Position numbers and translations under genes: made by a program. From Hyphomicrobiales bacterium (lineage in GTDB: Bacteria > Pseudomonadota > Alphaproteobacteria > Rhizobiales > Rhizobiaceae), in assembly GCA_011087745.1 (NCBI GenBank), contig JAALLB010000006.1, forward strand, positions 1-20,333: a stretch of 20,333 nt of DNA. The letters run 5' to 3'. Positions 15,629-20,333 of this stretch are shown in pieces; positions within the stretch are counted from its first letter, which is position 1; every line of letters starts with the position of its first letter. The notes under the pieces are model-generated. The model saw only the letters and a list, made by a program, of their open reading frames with translations. It was not told the DNA's origin and made no database searches.

Positions 15629-17332
15629 CTAATCAGCAATTAACAAGGGATTCGCAACATTTCCGAAATCAGCCTGCACACCCAATACCGAAGCAGAACG
15701 TCTAATTATATTGCGAACAACAGGGGCAGCATTGAGGCCAGCTGTTGCACTCTTCTTACCTTCTTCAGGTTTTGGTTCATCAATAAATACCAAAACAACA
15801 TACTCAGGATTATCAACAGGGAAAGTTGCAAGGAAGGCATTGAACCTGACTTTGCTTGAATAACGTCCGTTCACAACTTTTTCTGCCGTACCTGTTTTAC
15901 CGCCTACCCGAAAGCCTGGAACCTCTGCCCGTTTACCAGAACCTTTTTCAACATTCATGCGCAGTAAGTTAAGCATGTGTTGGCTGGTTTTGGAGGATAT
16001 AACTTGCTTTGCCTCTTCTTCAGCCTGTGCACGGGACCGAGGGAACAGCGTTGGTGCAATAAGCTTGCCACCATTTACAAGCGCCGCACCTGCAACTGCT
16101 GTTTGCAGAGGCGTTGTTGTTGCCCCATGACCATAAGAAATGGTAACAGAATTGATCTTTTTCCATTTCTTGGGCTCAACCGGAATTGCCACTTCCGGCA
16201 ATTCAAACGGCACGCGGCTTAACAATCCAATTCGGTGTAAAAACTCACGGTGACCTTGAATTCCAACAACATCAGCCATTTTCGCTGTTCCGATGTTTGA
16301 TGAGTAAATAAACACCTCCGGAACGCTCAAAATTCTTCGTTTGGCATGAAAGTCATTGATTGTATGACCACCAATTCGCAGCGCTCTACGTGCATCAAAA
16401 CGGCTGTTTATATTAACTTTTCCACTATCAAGCGCCATGGCAGTTGTAAAAGTTTTAAAGGTCGAACCCATTTCAAAAAGCCCGGCACTCACCCGGTTTA
16501 GGTTTTCTTTTTTGAGCGCATCAACTGGTTTGTTTGGCTTGTAATCTGGAAGAGAAGCCATCGCAACGACCTCGCCGGTATTCGCATTGAGCACAACTGC
16601 ACCTGCCGCGATCGCTTGATATCTGCGCATGGCTTCAGCAAGTTCTTCGCGCACGTAATGCTGAACCCGCAAATCAATCGAAAGATGAACAGGCTCCATG
16701 TCCTTATTGCTGGCAAGACCCAAGGAGCGGAGTTCTTTAAGTCCGCGATCATCAATATATTTCTCTAGACCAGCAATACCAACGTTATCGATATTTACAT
16801 GTCCGACCAAATGAGATGCCGTTTCACCGTTTGGATAGAATCTACGGGTTTCTTTACGAAAACCGACACCTGGAATGCCAAGCGCCAAAATTCGGCTTTC
16901 TACTGCCGGTGTTAATTCACGTTTCAACCATACAAAACCAGCCTTGCTGCTAAGGCGGCGGTGAACCATTTCTATATCAAGGTCTGGAAGCACTGATTGC
17001 AGTTTTTCCAATGCCTCATCGACGTCAACAATCTTGTTTGGCTCAGCAAACAAGGAAGATGTCACAATGTCTGTTGCAAGTGTCTCACCATTTCTATCCC
17101 TGATGTCAGGGCGTCGGGCAGTGATTGAAATATCTGGGCGTAAACCGGCAGAAGCCTCATTCGGCTCTACAAACCCCAGCATTGCAAGACGTCCAATTAT
17201 AACTGTATAGGCAGCACCCAATAAAATCATCGATAGGAATATGCGGGACCGCGCCTGCACATCCGCAGATTTTCCCGAGCCATCAAAACTTAGATGAGAA
17301 GCATCACGCGGTGGCTTAAAACGCATCTTCAT
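15629..17332 (-). CDS. ftsI: Septal transpeptidase FtsI (penicillin-binding protein 3)
   Basis: FtsI is the class B penicillin-binding protein that cross-links new septal peptidoglycan and works with FtsW. The 567-residue protein has a short cytoplasmic tail, one membrane anchor (about 31-53), the PBP dimerisation/pedestal domain with RRPDIRDRNGETLA (73-86), and the transpeptidase domain. There the active-site motifs are S290-T-F-K293, S344-S-N346 and K479-T-G481 in GGKTGTAEK, in the correct order and spacing. It is the expected target of beta-lactams in this organism. The ATG overlaps the ftsL stop by 4 nt. A 59-nt gap follows before murE. Confidence 0.97.
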   Translation of the reverse strand: MKMRFKPPRDASHLSFDGSGKSADVQARSRIFLSMILLGAAYTVIIGRLAMLGFVEPNEASAGLRPDISITARRPDIRDRNGETLATDIVTSSLFAEPNKIVDVDEALEKLQSVLPDLDIEMVHRRLSSKAGFVWLKRELTPAVESRILALGIPGVGFRKETRRFYPNGETASHLVGHVNIDNVGIAGLEKYIDDRGLKELRSLGLASNKDMEPVHLSIDLRVQHYVREELAEAMRRYQAIAAGAVVLNANTGEVVAMASLPDYKPNKPVDALKKENLNRVSAGLFEMGSTFKTFTTAMALDSGKVNINSRFDARRALRIGGHTINDFHAKRRILSVPEVFIYSSNIGTAKMADVVGIQGHREFLHRIGLLSRVPFELPEVAIPVEPKKWKKINSVTISYGHGATTTPLQTAVAGAALVNGGKLIAPTLFPRSRAQAEEEAKQVISSKTSQHMLNLLRMNVEKGSGKRAEVPGFRVGGKTGTAEKVVNGRYSSKVRFNAFLATFPVDNPEYVVLVFIDEPKPEEGKKSATAGLNAAPVVRNIIRRSASVLGVQADFGNVANPLLIAD

Positions 17333-17736
17333 TGCGCCTCTCTTTGGGTTGGGACAGCAACACTGCCGGTGCTAATTTGATTATCTACTTCAGCAAAACC
17401 TTCATCATCCTGATCGCTGAAATCAACTTCCGGCCGCTTAATACCAGGCAGAGAATTATCATCCGCTAATTGGGATGGCTCTATCGGTTTCAACTCAAGC
17501 TGAATGCCATAATGTTTCACCAGCTTCTCCAACCGCGCAGGGCTGGTCAGCAAGCTCCAATCAGATTTCAAAAGATCAACGCGATTTTTCTCAGCCTCAA
17601 TCTGCTTTTCCAAAATTGCAACCCGGTCAATCGCTTGTTGGCTGTCGTGCTTAACCTTGAAGGTCCAAACCACTGATCCAAGCAGTGCAGCAACCATCAA
17701 GATATCAATACTTCTAAGAACAGGGGCAAATCGCAT
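17329..17736 (-). CDS. ftsL: Cell division protein FtsL
   Basis: FtsL is a small bitopic divisome protein that pairs with FtsB through a periplasmic coiled coil and signals to FtsW/FtsI. The 135-residue protein has a short N-terminus, one membrane segment (about 10-26), a likely coiled coil (about 30-60), and the conserved DWSLLTSPARLEKLVKHYGI patch at 59-78. Its C-terminal 50 residues are acidic and low in predicted structure. Primary sequence in this family is poorly conserved, so the call relies on topology, the LTSPARLE motif and its position between rsmH and ftsI. It starts 6 nt after rsmH with AAGGGGG upstream, and its stop overlaps ftsI by 4 nt. Confidence 0.93.
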   Translation of the reverse strand: MRFAPVLRSIDILMVAALLGSVVWTFKVKHDSQQAIDRVAILEKQIEAEKNRVDLLKSDWSLLTSPARLEKLVKHYGIQLELKPIEPSQLADDNSLPGIKRPEVDFSDQDDEGFAEVDNQISTGSVAVPTQREAQ

Positions 17737-17742
17737 CTAGAG

Positions 17743-18792
17743 TCATTCCCCCTTAAGCTGCAAAGCGTTTAAAGACACAAGATTTGGCAATCCGAATATG
17801 GACATATCAACCTTCCCTGCTGTGTGATCATTACGTTCACCCCATCGCAATTTTGCAGAACGTGATCTTGGATTAACCTCAGCCTCGTCCTTGCTTGCTT
17901 TCAATAAGCCTTTGCCATCAATTTCGAATGTTGCATCTTTATGGTTTACCAAAGGTAAATGCCGGGAACCTTCTTGCCCGCCTGTACGGTCTTTAAAGAA
18001 CAGTTTCACCAATCGATCCTCAAGAGAATGAAACGTTACAACAACCAACCGTCCTCCCGCCTTGAGCAAACGCTCAGCAGCAAACAAAGCTTCGCCCAAC
18101 TGCTCAAGCTCTTGATTGACAAAAATCCGCAAGGCCTGAAAGGTTCGCGTTGCCGGATGAATTTTATCAGTCGCACGGCGCCCCAACGTCTTTTCGATCA
18201 GGCTTGCCAATTGAAGTGTGGTTGAAAATGGCATTTTTTCGCGTTCACGCACAATCGCGCGCGACACGTGGGAAGCTCTGCGCTCCTCGCCCAAAATTCC
18301 AATAACACGGGTTAAATCAGATTGTTTCATGATGTTCACAACATCTGCCGCACTGACACCAGATTGTGACATGCGCATATCCAGCGGACCGTCTTTTTGA
18401 AACGAAAATCCGCGCTCTGCCTCGTCCAGTTGCATGGACGAAACACCAATATCCAAGACGACGCCATCAGCCTGTCCAAAATCATTTTCTTCTGCCAACG
18501 TATCGAGATACCGAAACTCGCCGGCTACAAGCGAAAGTTTTCCATCCAGCTTTGACACCAGTTCGGCACCATCGCGAATTGCATTTGGATCACGATCAAT
18601 CGCCATAACCGTTGCGCCAGCCTGAACCATCGCTGATGAATATCCGCCAGCACCGAAAGTGCCATCTACAATTTTTAATGATTTTGAATTTTGGGGAGTG
18701 AGTTGCAAACAAGACAAGGCCTCGTTGAGCATAACTGGCACATGACGAACTGGTCCGCCTACAACATCAGTATCGATATTGCTGTCCGTCAC
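17743..18792 (-). CDS. rsmH: 16S rRNA (cytosine(1402)-N(4))-methyltransferase RsmH (MraW)
   Basis: RsmH is the S-adenosylmethionine-dependent enzyme that methylates N4 of C1402 in the 16S rRNA decoding centre. The 349-residue protein has HVPVMLNEAL (17-26), the SAM-binding VDGTFGAGG (42-50), DIGVSSMQLD (114-123), GFSFQKDGPLDMRM (128-141), the HPATRTFQALRIFVNQE region (212-228) and VVTFHSLEDR (251-260), all family signatures. It begins with GTG at 18792, and this GTG overlaps the mraZ TGA stop by 4 nt (GTGA). The non-ATG start together with the overlap suggests that its level follows mraZ translation. Confidence 0.97.
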   Translation of the reverse strand: MTDSNIDTDVVGGPVRHVPVMLNEALSCLQLTPQNSKSLKIVDGTFGAGGYSSAMVQAGATVMAIDRDPNAIRDGAELVSKLDGKLSLVAGEFRYLDTLAEENDFGQADGVVLDIGVSSMQLDEAERGFSFQKDGPLDMRMSQSGVSAADVVNIMKQSDLTRVIGILGEERRASHVSRAIVREREKMPFSTTLQLASLIEKTLGRRATDKIHPATRTFQALRIFVNQELEQLGEALFAAERLLKAGGRLVVVTFHSLEDRLVKLFFKDRTGGQEGSRHLPLVNHKDATFEIDGKGLLKASKDEAEVNPRSRSAKLRWGERNDHTAGKVDMSIFGLPNLVSLNALQLKGE

Positions 18793-19295
18793 GTATTTTG
18801 CTCCCCTCGTCTTGTTGCAACACCACCAATAGCGCCCCCACTGACTTCAGATGTGGTACCCCCACTTTTTGCGCGGCGCATCTCCGCGACTTTCTTTCGC
18901 GCTTCCTCGCGGTAGGCACGAAACTTTTCCGGCTCCCAAATCTGGAAAAAATGGCCCCGACCAACAAATGCCGCTCGATCTGTAATTCCAGTTTGCTCAC
19001 GGATTGAATCTGAAAGAATAACCCGCCCTTCACCATCAATTTTTAACTCGGTTGAATCCCCATGAAGCACAAACGAATAAAGTTCATAGTCTTCAGAAAA
19101 CGGATCCATACGCTCAAGCTGCTGCTCTTTGCGCTCAATTAACTCGACACCACCAGCATCAACTGTTGGCTGGTCTACAGAACTCAAAATATAAAGATGG
19201 CTGGTTTTCCCAAGAATTGGTCGAAAAGAAGCTGGGATAGAAACCCTACCCTTTTTATCAACCTTGTTGATCGTGTTCGAAAGGAACCGATCCAT
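18789..19295 (-). CDS. mraZ: Transcriptional regulator MraZ
   Basis: MraZ is the DNA-binding repressor of dcw clusters, active as a ring of subunits. The 168-residue protein contains two AbrB/MraZ-type repeats with the DKKGRVSIPA (13-22) and DGEGRVILSD (87-96) signatures. ATG 19295 is chosen because GGAAGG lies 6 nt upstream. A TTG at 19301 would add two residues and sit on the ribosome binding site. The C-terminal 28 residues or so, rich in Gly, Ser and Thr, extend past the usual end of the fold near residue 140. It is the first gene of the cluster, preceded by phased TGGG boxes that fit its known target type, which implies autoregulation. The stop overlaps rsmH. Confidence 0.96.
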   Translation of the reverse strand: MDRFLSNTINKVDKKGRVSIPASFRPILGKTSHLYILSSVDQPTVDAGGVELIERKEQQLERMDPFSEDYELYSFVLHGDSTELKIDGEGRVILSDSIREQTGITDRAAFVGRGHFFQIWEPEKFRAYREEARKKVAEMRRAKSGGTTSEVSGGAIGGVATRRGEQNT

Positions 19296-19301
19296 AACCA
19301 A

Positions 19302-19307
19302 CCTTCC
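19302..19307 (-). promoter_or_regulatory. mraZ ribosome binding site, decides ATG 19295
   Basis: GGAAGG on the minus strand is 6 nt before ATG 19295 and directly abuts the alternative TTG 19301, which therefore cannot use it. Confidence 0.7.
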
Positions 19308-19392
19308 AATTTTACTTGATAACTAACCCTGCTGGAAAGCCATCCCCCAAATGCCTTGAAGCCTTGTGGGCTCTCAACGCACGTTATTCTTA

Positions 19393-19427
19393 TGGGATAA
19401 CATGGGTAAATTTGGGCGTCAATGGGA
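19393..19427 (+). promoter_or_regulatory. Putative MraZ operator: four TGGGN boxes at 10-bp spacing
   Basis: TGGG occurs at 19393, 19403, 19413 and 19423, each exactly 10 bp apart, so every box lies on the same face of the helix. Published MraZ targets in E. coli are direct TGGGN repeats separated by 5 bp, which is the same pattern. Here the boxes read on the plus strand, opposite to mraZ transcription, and coincide with the predicted mraZ promoter. A fifth, out-of-phase TGTGGG is at 19365-19370. Binding would block RNA polymerase and repress the whole cluster. Confidence 0.75.
19394..19422 (-). promoter_or_regulatory. Predicted mraZ (dcw) promoter
   Basis: On the minus strand TTGACG (19422-19417) is followed after exactly 17 nt by TATCCC (19399-19394). 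The -35 is strong, the -10 weak. Transcription would start near 19387 and give a leader of about 90 nt. The promoter lies wholly inside the MraZ box array. Confidence 0.5.
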
Positions 19428-19516
19428 TTTTAAGGATTTGTAAGGAATTTCGCGCACCAAAATTTCTGGCAACCGAATTCGTCGCTCAACAACAAAGTAA
19501 ACTCTTATGAATTGGG

Positions 19517-19540
19517 AAAAAATGAGTCATTTTGACTCAG
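19517..19540 (-). terminator. Probable rnpB terminator
   Basis: TGAGTCA (19523-19529) and TGACTCA (19533-19539) form a 7-bp stem with a 3-nt loop; on the minus strand six T residues follow (plus-strand A17-A22). It lies about 30 nt past the mature 3' end of rnpB. The stem is short and only moderately GC-rich, so efficiency may be partial. Each arm contains a GANTC site. Confidence 0.65.
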
Positions 19541-19569
19541 GTAAATGGCTATCGAAGCGGAAGAAAATA

Positions 19570-19973
19570 CCAGTCGGTCTATAAGCCGGGTTCTGTATGG
19601 CCTCGCAAGCGAGACGCGGTGATTATTCATCTGGGATGTCAGTTACCTGACACCTCGGTGCAACCTACCCGGACAATTGACCTGGAAACAGGCTGAAGCA
19701 TTGCTGCTTCGCATTGTCCCTATTCGGTTTTGCTCCCGATGGGGTTTACCATGCCACGGCCATTGCTGACACGTGCGGTAGGCTCTTACCCTACCCTTTC
19801 ACCCTTCCCCAAGATAAATCCTGGGAGGTTTGCTTTCTGCGGCACTGTCCCTTGGGTTCGCGGTTACCCACTTCCCCAGCCGGATGTTACCCGGCATCGT
19901 GTTTCCATGGAGCCCGGACTTTCCTCCGCTGCATCTTTTCAGATCACGCAGCAGCAATCACCCGACCGACTGG
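19570..19973 (-). ncRNA. rnpB: RNase P RNA (bacterial type A)
   Basis: This is the catalytic RNA of RNase P, which removes the 5' leaders of tRNA precursors. On the minus strand the universal GAGGAAAGTCCGGGCTCC lies at 19926-19909, ATGAATAATCACCGC near 19631-19617, and the 3' AACCCGGCTTATAGACC near the end. The ends are set by helix P1: CCAGTCGGTC at 19973-19964 pairs perfectly with GACCGACTGG at 19579-19570. A CTCG-CTTG-CGAG hairpin with a CUUG-type tetraloop (19613-19602) is also visible. About 404 nt is a normal length. It stands just upstream of mraZ, an arrangement also known in Rhizobiaceae. Short ORFs across this region are incidental. Confidence 0.96.
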
Positions 19974-19980
19974 TGAGATT

Positions 19981-20009
19981 TGTGTATGCTCGACCGCGCT
20001 ATAAGGCAA
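19981..20009 (-). promoter_or_regulatory. Predicted rnpB promoter
   Basis: On the minus strand TTGCCT (20009-20004) is followed after 17 nt by TACACA (19986-19981), which ends 7 nt before the predicted 5' end of the RNA at 19973. Spacing and position fit a housekeeping promoter although the -10 is weak. Confidence 0.5.
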
Positions 20010-20097
20010 GGAGTTTTGAAAACATCAAAATTGGGAATGATTGATAAAAAATATTGCAAAATGAAAATTTCAGGACAAGTCTATCAGTAACGAATAT

Positions 20098-20101
20098 GGA
20101 G
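20098..20101 (+). promoter_or_regulatory. Ribosome binding site of the dioxygenase gene, decides ATG 20111
   Basis: GGAG lies 9 nt upstream of ATG 20111. It overlaps the alternative in-frame ATG at 20096, which has no purine-rich site before it. Confidence 0.65.
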
Positions 20102-20110
20102 CTTGGTAAA

Positions 20111-20333
20111 ATGACATATGTTTCTGCAGATATTATTGATAACGGCAACACACTTTTACTTACAGATAACAATGCAGCAAAAACCCGATTCCACGCTGTA
20201 TGGTTGCGCGACAATGCATTGGATGAAGAAACCCGGGCCGCTAACGGGCAAAGGCTTATTACGCTCAATGAACCGCCGCTTGTTTGTCGGAGGGCGTTTT
20301 GTTCAAATGTTAAGCGATTATATCGAGCGTTTT
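20111..20333 (+). CDS. Gamma-butyrobetaine hydroxylase-like / TauD-family dioxygenase, N-terminal fragment
   Basis: Only the first 74 codons are inside the window. Residues around 30-50 contain RFHAVWLRDNALDEETR followed by NGQRLITL, the pattern of the N-terminal domain (DUF971/GBBH-like N) found in front of the Fe(II)/2-oxoglutarate TauD domain in gamma-butyrobetaine hydroxylase and 2-trimethylaminoethylphosphonate dioxygenase. The catalytic domain is off the edge, so substrate cannot be assigned. The cysteines that bind zinc in the animal enzyme just after WLRDN are absent here, which points to the TmpA-like bacterial branch; this is inference. The gene is divergent from rnpB and has no evident link to cell division. 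The last 20 visible residues match the family poorly, but no stop interrupts the frame. Confidence 0.75.
   Translation, partial: MTYVSADIIDNGNTLLLTDNNAAKTRFHAVWLRDNALDEETRAANGQRLITLNEPPLVCRRAFCSNVKRLYRAF

Noticed and set aside
19714..20044. Plus-strand ORFs of 96 and 104 codons and a minus ORF at 19999-20268
   Set aside because: The first two cross the RNase P RNA gene, whose conserved structure explains the sequence; the third is antisense to the start of the dioxygenase gene.
20270..20333. Possible frameshift near the end of the dioxygenase fragment
   Set aside because: The last 20 residues fit the family poorly, but the frame stays open, neither other frame fits better, and this part of the domain is variable.
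1..20333. Mobile element, CRISPR array, tRNA, phage or defence system
   Set aside because: No repeats with regular spacers, no transposase or integrase reading frames, no tRNA-like cloverleaf; the window is filled by housekeeping genes in canonical order.

Overview
The window is a complete division and cell wall (dcw) cluster from an alphaproteobacterium, most likely of the order Hyphomicrobiales (Rhizobiales). This rests on the FtsZ N-terminus (MTINLQKPDITELKPK), the long Pro/Ala-rich FtsZ linker, the DAP-type MurE, the gene order, and an alphaproteobacterial-looking RNase P RNA just upstream of mraZ. Base composition is moderate, clearly less GC-rich than typical Rhizobium. I do not identify the genus.

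Layout, read along the minus strand from high to low coordinates: rnpB (19973-19570) with its own promoter and terminator; the mraZ promoter/operator; then 16 co-directional genes: mraZ, rsmH, ftsL, ftsI, murE, murF, mraY, murD, ftsW, murG, murC, murB, ddl, ftsQ, ftsA, ftsZ. A strong Rho-independent terminator (118-82) ends the cluster. Most junctions are 4-nt overlaps or gaps of 2-35 nt, which indicates translational coupling. The larger breaks are 326 nt before ddl, 143 nt before ftsZ and 59 nt before murE. At the right edge a gene of the gamma-butyrobetaine hydroxylase/TauD family starts on the plus strand, divergent from rnpB and cut off by the window end.

How the genes work together: MurC, D, E and F add L-Ala, D-Glu, meso-DAP and D-Ala-D-Ala (made by Ddl) to the UDP-MurNAc produced by MurB. 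MraY and MurG turn the product into lipid II. FtsW polymerises lipid II and FtsI cross-links it at the septum. FtsL and FtsQ are bitopic divisome scaffold and activation proteins, FtsA tethers FtsZ filaments to the membrane, and FtsZ forms the ring. RsmH methylates 16S rRNA. MraZ probably represses the whole cluster through four phased TGGG boxes that lie over the predicted mraZ promoter.

The window has no mobile element, CRISPR array, tRNA or obvious acquired gene. I found no new multi-gene system. The most interesting signals are regulatory: the four-box MraZ operator; a long murB-ddl spacer with three GANTC sites in 43 bp, an inverted repeat and a small ORF that meets ddl at TAATG; and a 16-bp palindrome over the ftsA stop codon that encodes an unusual FtsA tail.
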